The notes under the pieces are model-generated. The model ran no database searches, was not told the origin of the DNA, and saw nothing but the letters and a program-made list of their open reading frames with translations. The position numbers and the translations under genes are program-made. 64,000 nt of DNA from contig JAEWTV010000050.1 in assembly GCA_023397675.1 (NCBI GenBank), forward strand, positions 1 to 64,000, given 5' to 3'. Positions 42,740 through 51,773 of the stretch are shown here, piece by piece; position 1 is the first letter of the stretch, and every line of letters starts with the position of its first letter. Source of the stretch: Bacillota bacterium. Its GTDB lineage: Bacteria; Bacillota; Clostridia; Acetivibrionales; JANLFN01.

Positions 42740-44350
42740 TTATTCCGACAACATATTAAATAAGTCCCAAATGCCATTTTTTGATGACTTGATGGTTTCT
42801 TTATAATACGCAAGTTCATTTGCAACTATCTCGTCAAGAGCTTTTTGACCCATAATTTCTACGGGAGCAAGCTCATCTGTAAATACATGTTTTGAAGCAG
42901 TAATTTCAGACATGTTGTTTTTTACATACTCGGACACCTTTTTAAGAGAGCTGCTGCTGTCTATTTTACCAGTGTTTTCTTCAAAATTACTATTCATGGA
43001 TATATCATCCGAAGCAAACACGATTGTATTGGTGCCGTTTTGTATATCACATTTATAAACCTTCGGCATTACACTTCTTACTGTTTCCTCAAGGTAATTC
43101 GATATGTCAGTGCTGCCCTTTGAACGTATATTTATATTCATAACCATTATTCCGCCGGGATTAAGGTGGTCTTTAACATCCTTGAAAAACTCCTTAGTGG
43201 ACATATGAAAGGGTATTGTAATATCGTGGTAGGCATCAACCATTATAATGTCGTATTTCTTTGCATCCTCGTTTGAAAGAAAGGTCCTGCCATCATTTAC
43301 GAACACCTTTGCTTCCTGATCCGTCAACTCAAAGTACTTTTTTGACAGGTCAACAATTTTCTGGTCTATTTCAACACCTTCAATGCTGCTGTTAGGGAAA
43401 AAGTGTTTTGTTTGCTTGGCATAAGTACCTGTTCCCATTCCAAGTACAAGTACATTAAACTTTTTGTTCTGATCGGTTGCTTTTGCAAAGTATGGGGCCA
43501 TTAACGCATAGTCATAGTAAAAACCTGTCATTTCATGATTCTTTTTATAAATAGACTGTACGCCAAAGGCTACGTTAGTTGAAAGTATAACGGAATCCTT
43601 GTCTTCTGCAACCTGTAGATAGTTGTATAGTGATTCATCCTCAACTACAATATTGCTTTTCCAGAAGGCATAAGAAGTATTGAAAGGAATGAAGCACAAT
43701 GCGAGAATTACTGCTGCCGTTATTGCTGTTCTTATAATTCGATTCTTATTCTTAACAGCGTAATAAAGAACCAGCAGGTTTAATATCAGTGCAAATATAA
43801 GAAAGGTCTTGCTTGTCCCAACAACAGGTATGGTAAGGAAAGTCGGAATAAATGTACCTATAATACTTCCTATAGTATTAAGTGCATATATCTTTCCTGT
43901 CGTTCTGCCGGCGCTCTCCATGTCAGTTACTCCAAGCTTTACCAAAACCGGTGAAGCCATTCCCAATAAAACAAGAGGGAAAGAGAAAATTATAAGGCAG
44001 GAGATTATTGAACCGGCTACTAACAGATTATTCGGAAGTACCCACATAAGGCCTACTACAGACCCCGCAATAACATATTTACCTACAAGGGGTATTACTG
44101 CAATCCATATGCATGCAAACCATATCCTTGAATAGAGCTTCCCAATATCATTATACTTGTCTGCCAGCCTTCCTCCCAGTATGTTTCCCAGACTAAGAGA
44201 AATCATAATCAAACCGATGATAACAGTCCAAACAATCTGCGATGTTCCGAAATATGGTGCAAGCAGCCTTGAAGCACTTAATTCAACAGCCATTACAGAC
44301 ATACCACAGAAAAAAGCCGTTAGATAAATTAAAAGGTTTTTCCTCATCAT
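42740..44350 (-). CDS. Membrane-anchored spermidine synthase-like protein
   Basis: A 536-residue fusion of an N-terminal multi-helix region (about 1-220) and a C-terminal spermidine synthase-like domain with the nucleotide motif VLGMGTGTYAKQTK and acidic DAYHDI. Fused transporter-like plus SpeE-like proteins are common in Firmicutes; whether they make polyamines or methylate is not settled. GGAG lies before the ATG. It is convergent with the rhomboid gene three bases away. Confidence 0.87.
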   Translation of the reverse strand: MMRKNLLIYLTAFFCGMSVMAVELSASRLLAPYFGTSQIVWTVIIGLIMISLSLGNILGGRLADKYNDIGKLYSRIWFACIWIAVIPLVGKYVIAGSVVGLMWVLPNNLLVAGSIISCLIIFSFPLVLLGMASPVLVKLGVTDMESAGRTTGKIYALNTIGSIIGTFIPTFLTIPVVGTSKTFLIFALILNLLVLYYAVKNKNRIIRTAITAAVILALCFIPFNTSYAFWKSNIVVEDESLYNYLQVAEDKDSVILSTNVAFGVQSIYKKNHEMTGFYYDYALMAPYFAKATDQNKKFNVLVLGMGTGTYAKQTKHFFPNSSIEGVEIDQKIVDLSKKYFELTDQEAKVFVNDGRTFLSNEDAKKYDIIMVDAYHDITIPFHMSTKEFFKDVKDHLNPGGIMVMNINIRSKGSTDISNYLEETVRSVMPKVYKCDIQNGTNTIVFASDDISMNSNFEENTGKIDSSSSLKKVSEYVKNNMSEITASKHVFTDELAPVEIMGQKALDEIVANELAYYKETIKSSKNGIWDLFNMLSE

Positions 44351-44513
44351 TTTTCTCCTAATTTTTAATTTTGACCCTTAATAACAACAAATAATAGTTT
44401 ATAATAAAAACTCTTTTTTGTGAAGCAAAGTTCAAGCTATGTTAATGAATGTAGTTGTGGTAGAATGAAGATTAGAATTTTTGACATTTTTAGACTTAGG
44501 TGGTTATTGTTTA

Positions 44514-45077
44514 ATGGGTTCCTATATTGTTTATATAGCAATAATAGTTATTTTAATGGGAATAAGTATTTTTCTTATTAAAAAGGGAAAATCAAAAAAT
44601 CCGGGTGATGGTGAAAACAACAATAAGCCCATTGAATGTGGCTACATTAGTGTTTTTTTCGATGCAACCAGGAATATAACTATAATCCCTTATGTTAAGA
44701 ACAAACTTGGTGTAGGGAAAGCCATTTCTGAGCCGCGTATGCTTCAAAGCCCATATGAAGCCAATGCTTTAGGCAGACTAGTGAGGGCATCCATGGAGGC
44801 TTGCAGCAATGCTTTTCCTGGAACAGATGAAGAGCTTATGGGTAGGCTTGGCTTCCTAAAGTGGGTTGACTTTTCAGCAGACAAAAAAAATATCTCGATA
44901 CACTATGATGAAAAGTATGGAATAGTTATGAATACAACAATAAGACTTAAAGACGGTTCTTACCAGTTCCTAACCAGGGGAGCTGATATGATACTGGACA
45001 AGCATGCATCTAACGGGGAGATTGGAGAAGCTCTGATGTCACTTATGCCAAAGTGCAGATTAATTCCGGTAAAATAG
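44514..45077 (+). CDS. Membrane-anchored protein of unknown function
   Basis: A 187-residue protein with one N-terminal helix (about 4-23), a charged linker, and a soluble domain (about 40-187). I recognise no named family. ATG at 44514 follows AGGTGG with a rather long spacer; an in-frame TTG upstream at 44481 is less likely. It is transcribed toward gatC, but a 99-base gap separates them. Confidence 0.65.
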   Translation: MGSYIVYIAIIVILMGISIFLIKKGKSKNPGDGENNNKPIECGYISVFFDATRNITIIPYVKNKLGVGKAISEPRMLQSPYEANALGRLVRASMEACSNAFPGTDEELMGRLGFLKWVDFSADKKNISIHYDEKYGIVMNTTIRLKDGSYQFLTRGADMILDKHASNGEIGEALMSLMPKCRLIPVK

Positions 45078-45176
45078 CAGGTTGACTTTAGACGCTTTTG
45101 TAAATAATATTCAATGAGTATTTGACTTAAACAAAACCAATTAATATAATATTTTTTATGGACAGGAGGAAGGCAT

Positions 45177-45464
45177 ATGAAGATTACACAGGAAATTATT
45201 GAACATATTGCAGATCTTGCAAGATTAAATCTTACAGATTCTGAGAAAGAAAAGCTTACACATGAAATGGCCAATATAGTAGCATACGTAGACAAGCTTA
45301 ACGAGCTTGATACCAGCAGTATTGAGCCGACATCGCATGTTAAGCCCGTATATAATGTGTTCAGAGAAGATAAAGTTAAGGAATCGTATGACAGGGAAAA
45401 GATACTTGCAAATGCTCCATCCGCAGACGAAGGCTGTTTCAAAGTTCCAAGGGTGGTAGAGTAG
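45177..45464 (+). CDS. gatC: Aspartyl/glutamyl-tRNA amidotransferase subunit C
   Basis: A 95-residue protein with the GatC pattern: IEHIADLARLNLTDSEKEKL, VDKLNELDTSSIEPTSHV and NAPSADEGCFKVPRVVE. It stabilises GatA and wraps between GatA and GatB. GGAGGAAG precedes ATG, and gatA starts 12 bases after its stop. Confidence 0.95.
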   Translation: MKITQEIIEHIADLARLNLTDSEKEKLTHEMANIVAYVDKLNELDTSSIEPTSHVKPVYNVFREDKVKESYDREKILANAPSADEGCFKVPRVVE

Positions 45465-45476
45465 GAGGAATAAGGC

Positions 45477-46937
45477 GTGGAATTATATCAACTTACCGCT
45501 CATGAACTGGGCGATTTATTAAAAGATAAAAAAGTAAGTGCTGTTGACATAACAAAGTCATACCTTGACAGAATTTCAAAGGTTGAGAATAAAGTAGACA
45601 GCTATCTTACTATTTGCCAAGAAGAAGCAATTAATAAGGCTCAGGAAGTCCAGAAAAAGATTGAAAGCGGAGAGGCAGCGTCGCCTCTTGCAGGAATTCC
45701 TATGGCTATTAAGGACAATATATGTACACAGGGAGTTAAAACAACCTGTGCATCCAAAATGCTTAATAATTTTGTTCCGCCATATAACGCTACTGTAATG
45801 AATAAGCTTGAAAGCAACGATACAATAATGCTTGGAAAGCTTAATATGGATGAGTTTGCAATGGGTGGATCTACAGAAAATTCACATTTTAAACAGACTA
45901 AAAACCCTTGGGATATAGAAAGAGTCCCTGGAGGTTCAAGCGGTGGTGCTGCTGCGGCAGTTGCTGCAAACGAAGCAGTATTTACTCTTGGTTCCGATAC
46001 AGGTGGATCAATAAGACAGCCTGCTTCCTTCTGCGGAGTGGTAGGAATGAAGCCTACTTACGGTTCTGTTTCAAGGTTCGGACTAGTTGCTTTTGCATCT
46101 TCTTTGGACCAGATTGGACCTTTGACCAAGGATGTAACCGACTGTGCGCTTGTACTTAATGCAATTACAGGTTACGATTCAATGGATACAACATCTTCTA
46201 ATGTAGATTATCCGGATTATACAAAAGCCCTTGTTAACAATATAAAAGGAATGAAAATCGGTATTCCTAAAGAATACATAGGCGAGGGAATAAATGAAGA
46301 AGTTAAGGCAAGCATACTTAAAGCTATAGAAACGCTTAAAGAGCTTGGCGCCGAATGTGAAGAGTTTTCGCTCCCCATTACTGAGTATGCTATTCCTGCA
46401 TATTATCTGATTGCTTGTGCTGAGGCGAGTTCCAACCTTGCAAGGTATGATGGAATAAAATACGGTTACAGAGCTGAAAAATACACTGATTTGCTTGATT
46501 TATACAGACAGACAAGAAGCGAAGCTTTCGGGCCTGAGGTTAAAAGACGTATAATGCTTGGAACCTATGCTTTGAGCTCGGGATATTATGACGCGTACTA
46601 TAAGAAGGCTCTCCAGGTCAGAACCCTTATTAAAAATGGTTTTGATCAAGCTTTTGAAAAGTTTGATTTGGTATTGGGTCCTACAGCTCCGACAACTGCT
46701 TACAAAATAGGTGAAAAGGTTGACGATCCGCTTGAAATGTACCTTGGAGATATTTACACCGTATCAGTTAATATTGCAGGTTTGCCGGGTCTCGTTGTTC
46801 CATGTGGACATGACAGCAGCAACCTTCCAATAGGCTTGCAGTTAATCGGTAAAGCATTTGATGAAAGTACCCTTTTAAGAGTAGGCTATACTTTTGAACA
46901 AAATACTGTTTATCATAAAAAGCAGCCCGGAATATAG
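45477..46937 (+). CDS. gatA: Aspartyl/glutamyl-tRNA amidotransferase subunit A
   Basis: A 486-residue amidase. The catalytic Lys is in AIKDNI and the Ser-cisSer pair in PGGSSGGAAAAVA with GSDTGGSIRQPASFCG. It releases ammonia from glutamine for amidation of Glu-tRNA(Gln) and Asp-tRNA(Asn). Start GTG at 45477 follows AGGAGGAA. Instead of the usual direct junction with gatB, about 400 bases of repeat sequence follow. Confidence 0.96.
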   Translation: MELYQLTAHELGDLLKDKKVSAVDITKSYLDRISKVENKVDSYLTICQEEAINKAQEVQKKIESGEAASPLAGIPMAIKDNICTQGVKTTCASKMLNNFVPPYNATVMNKLESNDTIMLGKLNMDEFAMGGSTENSHFKQTKNPWDIERVPGGSSGGAAAAVAANEAVFTLGSDTGGSIRQPASFCGVVGMKPTYGSVSRFGLVAFASSLDQIGPLTKDVTDCALVLNAITGYDSMDTTSSNVDYPDYTKALVNNIKGMKIGIPKEYIGEGINEEVKASILKAIETLKELGAECEEFSLPITEYAIPAYYLIACAEASSNLARYDGIKYGYRAEKYTDLLDLYRQTRSEAFGPEVKRRIMLGTYALSSGYYDAYYKKALQVRTLIKNGFDQAFEKFDLVLGPTAPTTAYKIGEKVDDPLEMYLGDIYTVSVNIAGLPGLVVPCGHDSSNLPIGLQLIGKAFDESTLLRVGYTFEQNTVYHKKQPGI

Positions 46938-46940
46938 ATA

Positions 46941-47325
46941 AATTATCTTACCGAAAGTAATGTTTTTTAGAATAAACAATTTTATAAAAGCGTCAGAAAC
47001 GAGTAGTGCAAGGAAAACGAGGCATGAAAACCGGAGCATGCAGTCTTGGAATTATCTTAACGAAAGAAATATTTTTTTAGAATAAATAATTTTACAAAAA
47101 AGTGTCAGAAACGAGTAGTGCAAGGCAAGCAAGGCGTAAAAACCGGAGCATAAGCAACATGAAATTATCTTAATGGAAGTAATATTTTAGAATAAATAAT
47201 TTGCAAAAAGTGTAAGAAACGAGTAGTGCAAGGAAAACAAGGCATGAAAACCGGAGCATATATTATATATGTGAGGATTTGAGTGCCAAAGTTTGACACC
47301 GCAATACGAAGTTTATTACGCTTTT
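46941..47325 (+). repeat. Three ~110-bp tandem units ending in a large inverted repeat
   Basis: Units start with AATTATCTTA at 46941, 47050 and 47163 (109 and 113 bases apart) and share GAAACGAGTAGTGCAAGG and AAAACCGGAGCAT. The third unit and 47287-47325 form a long imperfect hairpin: AAAAGTGTAAGAAACGAGTA is matched by the reverse complement of TACGAAGTTTATTACGCTTTT with mismatches. It looks like a MITE-like element with one complete and two half copies. It separates gatA from gatB and ends about five bases before the gatB ribosome binding site. Confidence 0.75.
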
Positions 47326-47343
47326 ACCACAGAGGTGAAAATT

Positions 47344-48777
47344 ATGGAATACGAAATTGTAATAGGTTTGGAAGTTCATGCAGAACTTGCAACCAAATCA
47401 AAAATATACTGTTCATGCAAAACCGAATTCGGAGGGGAGCCCAATACCCACTGCTGTCCCATTTGTACAGGAATGCCAGGAGTTTTGCCGGTACTTAATG
47501 AGAAGGTTGTTGAGTATGCTGTAAGAGCAGGTCTTGCTACAAATTGTACAATTGCCGAATACAGCAAACAGGACAGGAAAAATTACTTCTACCCCGATTT
47601 GCCCAAGGCTTATCAGGTATCGCAGTATGATCTTCCACTGTGTAAGGAAGGTTATGTTGAAATAGACATAGAAGGCACAAAGAAGAAGATTGGAATTACA
47701 AGAATTCATATAGAAGAGGATGCGGGCAAGCTTATTCATGATGAGTGGGGATCCGGAACATTAGTTGATTACAACAGATGTGGTGTTCCGCTTATTGAAA
47801 TTGTAAGCGAACCGGATATACGTTCCGCAGAAGAAGCCAGGGCATACGTTGAAAACCTGAGAGCCATACTTCAATATGTTGAGGTTTCTGACTGCAAGAT
47901 GCAGGAGGGTTCTTTAAGAGCCGATGTAAACCTCTCAGTAAGACCGAAAGGACAGGAAAAGTTCGGTACAAGAACTGAAATGAAGAATCTCAATTCCTTC
48001 AGGTCGATTGTTAGGGCTGTAGAGGCTGAAGCAAAAAGACAGATCAGCGAAATTGAATCAGGCGGAACTATATATCAGGAAACACGCCGCTGGGATGATG
48101 ATAAGGGTATAAGCTATGCTATGAGAAGCAAGGAGGAAGCTCATGACTACAGATACTTCCCCGAACCCGACCTTGCACCTATAGTTTCCGACCGTGAGTG
48201 GATTGAAGGGATAAAGGCCTCATTACCCGAGCTGCCTGAAGCAAGAAGAAACAGATATATAAGTGAGTTTGGACTGCCTGAATATGATGCACTGCTTATA
48301 ACCCAATCAAAGGTGCTTTCAGACTTCTTCGAAGAAGCTGTTTCAAAAAGCAGCAGCCCTAAACTGGTTAGTAACTGGATAATGGGCGATTTAATGAGAA
48401 TCTTGAAGGACTAGGGTCTTGAAGTAGAACAGATACCTTTCCCTGCTGAGTACCTGGCAAGAATGATTAAGCTTATAGAAAGCGGCAAGATCAGTGGTAC
48501 AATTGCAAAGAAGGTATTCGAAAAGATGTTTGAATCAGGCAAGGACCCTGAAACAATAGTTAAAGAGGAAGGCTTGGAAGTTGTAAGCGATGAAGGAGCA
48601 CTTGTAGGTATTGTTAAATCAATCCTTGAAAAGAATCCTCAGTCTGTAGATGATTATAAAAACGGTAAGGAAAAGGCAATAGGTTTCCTTGTAGGCCAGG
48701 CAATGAAAGAGACAAAAGGTAAGGCAAATCCGCAGATAATCAATAAGATATTGAAGGAAGAACTGGATAAGATGTAA
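47344..48777 (+). pseudogene. gatB: GatB, interrupted by an in-frame TAG
   Basis: The frame from ATG at 47344 (AGAGGTG upstream) encodes a full GatB: catalytic cradle (about 1-290) and the start of the helical region. It stops at TAG 48412-48414 after RILKD. Reading continues in the same frame with GLEVEQIPFPAEYLARMIKLIE and a full YqeY-type tail to 48777. The total of about 477 codons equals a normal GatB, so one TAG, likely from CAG (Gln), is the only lesion. The truncated form (356 residues) lacks the tRNA-binding tail. It could be a real loss in a paralogue, read-through, or a sequence error. Marked as pseudogene because it is interrupted, not because it is known to be dead. Confidence 0.85.
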
Positions 48778-48795
48778 GCATTAAAAATCAGAAGA

Positions 48796-48850
48796 ATGCC
48801 CCTTTTATAGTAAGTATTGAAACAAGTCTTACTGTAAAGGGGTATTTTTA
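48796..48850 (+). terminator. Terminator after gatB
   Basis: GCCCCTTTTATAGTAAG pairs with CTTACTGTAAAGGGG with a 13-base loop, followed by TATTTTTATT. Confidence 0.75.
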
Positions 48851-49060
48851 TTATTTTACTACTTTTATAAAACTCCTATAGCGAACACTAAAATATAATT
48901 TTATATATTTTAGTTATGGTATGACTTTAAATAAGGCATACCTTTTTGCTTCTTATTTGTGTATAATTGGTAGGTATAGATATTTTAAAAAACCAAAAGT
49001 TATTTAATTTGATTATGATCAAGGCCTAATTTTGTACTATATATTTGTTAAGGGGGCAAA

Positions 49061-50050
49061 ATGATTAAAAGAAAACTAATTTTTATAATTCTACTGGTTG
49101 CACTCGTTTTTGCAGGTTGTTCCAACAACAGCAATACTGGTAAGTCGGCTACAACTAATCATATATCTTCCATACAAGGTACAACTACTTCTGCCAATAC
49201 TACAACCGGACAATACAACCTGACTAAGTGTGAAGTTGTTGAAAAGCTTTGCTCAAAAGAATTTAAAGGAAGGTATATTGGGACAGAAGGCAATAAAAAA
49301 GCAGGGGAATATATCTCAAAACTGTTTGGAGATATAGGTCTCCAAAAACTTGAAAACGGCAGTTATTTGCAAGAATTCAAATATAGTTTAATGCGAAATA
49401 GTGAAGACTCTGGAAAGATGAAAACAGAAAACACGTTACCTGCTTATAATATTGTCGGAAAGATTCCTGGTAAAAATCATAAAAGCTGTATAGTCATATC
49501 AGCGCATTACGACCATATGGGCGAAAGGAATGGTGCTTTTTATGCTGGAGCAATTGATAACTGTTCAGGTGTTTCAATACTCCTTGATATAGCAAATAAA
49601 TTAGTTAAAGAATTCTCGGGCAAGCTACCGGAGAACGATATCTATATTTGTGCCTTTAATGGAGAGGAAATTGGACTTAAGGGGAGTTCTGCCATGGTAG
49701 ATACTCTCAGAGCAAAATATGATGAAATTACTGATGTTAACATAGAATGTATCGAAGGATTAGTATCAAAAAAGATAATATTAGTGGGAGAACCGATAAA
49801 TAGCAGTAATTTTATAAATAATATAAAAACCTCATTGGATAAACAAAGTATTTTATGTGAAGCAGTGGGTAACAAATACGGAAGTGATCATATGGCTTTT
49901 ATCAGATCCGGATATAATGGAGTAACAGTCGGCCAGGAAGCAACCGACACTATGCATACCCCTGATGATACTCCTGATAAAATTAATTATGAATTCCTTG
50001 ATAAGGTAAGTGAAAGTATATATCTTTTCCTTAAGGGATATCAAATTTAA
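49061..50050 (+). CDS. M28-family zinc peptidase lipoprotein
   Basis: A 329-residue exported lipoprotein with lipobox VFAGC (Cys20 region) and a Ser/Thr-rich linker. The M28 domain (about 75-325) has zinc-ligand motifs SAHYDHMG, AIDNCSGV, GEEIGLKGS and SDHMAF. The fourth ligand region reads NIECIEG where Asp is usual, a conservative change to Glu. It probably trims amino acids from peptides outside the cell. It is first of three neighbouring extracytoplasmic peptidase genes, together with two S8 paralogues. Confidence 0.87.
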   Translation: MIKRKLIFIILLVALVFAGCSNNSNTGKSATTNHISSIQGTTTSANTTTGQYNLTKCEVVEKLCSKEFKGRYIGTEGNKKAGEYISKLFGDIGLQKLENGSYLQEFKYSLMRNSEDSGKMKTENTLPAYNIVGKIPGKNHKSCIVISAHYDHMGERNGAFYAGAIDNCSGVSILLDIANKLVKEFSGKLPENDIYICAFNGEEIGLKGSSAMVDTLRAKYDEITDVNIECIEGLVSKKIILVGEPINSSNFINNIKTSLDKQSILCEAVGNKYGSDHMAFIRSGYNGVTVGQEATDTMHTPDDTPDKINYEFLDKVSESIYLFLKGYQI

Positions 50051-50142
50051 ACGGTGGGTTAAAGATTTAATTTATTACTAAAAAGGTTAAAGCTATAAAT
50101 GGACAACAGTTTTTAAATACCACATAAGGGGGGAAGACGCAT

Positions 50143-51456
50143 ATGTTAAATGTACCATATAAGGTTAAAATGAAAAAAGTCGTTTGCTTATGCTTGTTTT
50201 TAGTATTATCTCTTACTGGATGCAGCGAATCACAGACAAGCCAAACAAATACAAACCAAACGACACAAAAACAAGCTGATGTATCTACGACTACTACTGT
50301 TTTAAATACAAACCAGTCAAATCAGAATGAAAATGATAAATATAAAACTTTAATTTCATCCGGTAATAAGTTAGAAATTGTAAGAAGGCCACCTGCAGCA
50401 GATTACACATTTTTTAATCCTGGTAAGCTGAAAGCATTACCTAAAGCTTCTGAAATGGGTGAGTTTGATTTAAGAAGCAGTGACTTGACTGAAATTGATT
50501 TAGGAAACCATTTACAGGATTTATTGAAATGTAATTTTGACACTGTAACGAAGTGGCCTGATAAACTGCCTTCTGGCTTTAATCCTCAATCCATAATGGA
50601 ATTGGGTAAAAACCCTGGTTTGAACATAAGAAACTTGCATAAAAAAGGAATTACCGGAAAGAACGTTGGAATTGCAATTATTGATCAGGCCTTGCTTGTT
50701 GATCACATAGAGTATAAAGATAGATTAAAATCATATGAAGAAATTCACAGTAGTGCTATAAACGCACAAATGCATGGATCTGCTGTTTCTTCCATTTCTG
50801 TGGGTAAGTCAGTAGGTGTAGCACCAGAAGCAGACTTGTACTATATTGCTGCTGATAGGGGTACTTCGGATGGTAATTCTTTCGAATATGATGTTACGTG
50901 GATTGCTAAATCTATAGATCGTATAGTTGAAATCAATAAAACTTTACCAAAGGAGAAGAAAATCAGGGTTATTTCAATATCACTGGGAATAGGTAAAGAA
51001 ATGAATAATTATCAGGAAGCTTTTGATGCTATTCAAAGAGCCGCCAAGGAGGGAATATGTACAATACATGTCGGAAGTAATTCCTTCGCCGGTGCTGGTC
51101 GTGATCCTTTGAAAAGCGCAGATAACATCTCTTCATATTGTGTAGGGGAATGGATAAAAAGCAATATGCCATATATGGATAAAAAGCTTCTGGTTCCAAT
51201 GGATTCGCGGTGTACTGCAAGCCCAACAGGTGAAAAGGATTATGTGTTTTACAGATATGGTGGAGAAAGTTGGGTAGCACCATATGTTGCAGGATTATAT
51301 GCCTTGTCATGCCAGGTGAACCCTGACATAACACCTGAGATATTCTGGGATCAGGCTTTTAAAACGTGTGATTCAATTCAGGTTGATAGTAAAGGCACTA
51401 AAGGAAAAATGGTCAACCCTGTGAAATTAATTGAAGTAATTCAAAAGTTAAAGTAA
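50143..51456 (+). CDS. Secreted S8 subtilisin-like lipoprotein
   Basis: A 437-residue lipoprotein (lipobox LTGC) with a Thr/Gln-rich linker and a subtilase domain (about 165-430). The triad is Asp181 (IIDQ), His211 (MHGSAV) and Ser376 (GGESWVAP), all present, though the Ser motif differs from the usual GTSMAAP. It is about 50-60 percent alike by eye to the next S8 gene. ATG at 50143 follows GGGGGAAG; an inner Met at position 10 would give a tighter signal peptide. A terminator follows at 51496. Confidence 0.87.
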   Translation: MLNVPYKVKMKKVVCLCLFLVLSLTGCSESQTSQTNTNQTTQKQADVSTTTTVLNTNQSNQNENDKYKTLISSGNKLEIVRRPPAADYTFFNPGKLKALPKASEMGEFDLRSSDLTEIDLGNHLQDLLKCNFDTVTKWPDKLPSGFNPQSIMELGKNPGLNIRNLHKKGITGKNVGIAIIDQALLVDHIEYKDRLKSYEEIHSSAINAQMHGSAVSSISVGKSVGVAPEADLYYIAADRGTSDGNSFEYDVTWIAKSIDRIVEINKTLPKEKKIRVISISLGIGKEMNNYQEAFDAIQRAAKEGICTIHVGSNSFAGAGRDPLKSADNISSYCVGEWIKSNMPYMDKKLLVPMDSRCTASPTGEKDYVFYRYGGESWVAPYVAGLYALSCQVNPDITPEIFWDQAFKTCDSIQVDSKGTKGKMVNPVKLIEVIQKLK

Positions 51457-51495
51457 CCTGATATAAGTTTAGACAAAAAATAAATTATGTCACAT

Positions 51496-51536
51496 AAAAA
51501 GGCTTGTTATCTGCGAATGTAGATAAAAGCCTTTTT
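51496..51536 (+). terminator. Terminator after the first S8 lipoprotein gene
   Basis: AAAAAGGCTT and AAGCCTTTTT arms with an inner TATCT/AGATA stem, followed by T-rich sequence. Confidence 0.8.
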
Positions 51537-51773
51537 ACTTTTGTAGAGAATATAAAAGGACACACTTGTTCTATAATAAAATCAGCTGCTTAATGACCTT
51601 TAACGTGGATTGATTGTATTAATCTTTAAGTTTTATATTTGTGCCATTGTATTTTCTATTATATTAAACAACTATTCTACAAATTATGTTTACTTCTGTA
51701 TATTTTTTTAATAAAATATGGTTAATTATATTATTCATTATTTAGCGCTTAAGTATTAAGAAGGAAGCCCAGT
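51537..51773. other. Intergenic region between the S8 paralogues
   Basis: AT-rich, with no reading frame of note. It presumably carries the promoter of the second S8 gene; I could not place -35 and -10 boxes with confidence. Confidence 0.4.

Noticed and set aside
46941..47325. CRISPR array
   Set aside because: Only three units of about 110 bases without short, unique spacers, and no cas genes. It is a tandem/inverted repeat element.
48463..48777. A separate 104-codon gene after the gatB stop
   Set aside because: It is in frame with gatB and encodes the GatB C-terminal domain; no good ribosome binding site precedes the ATG.
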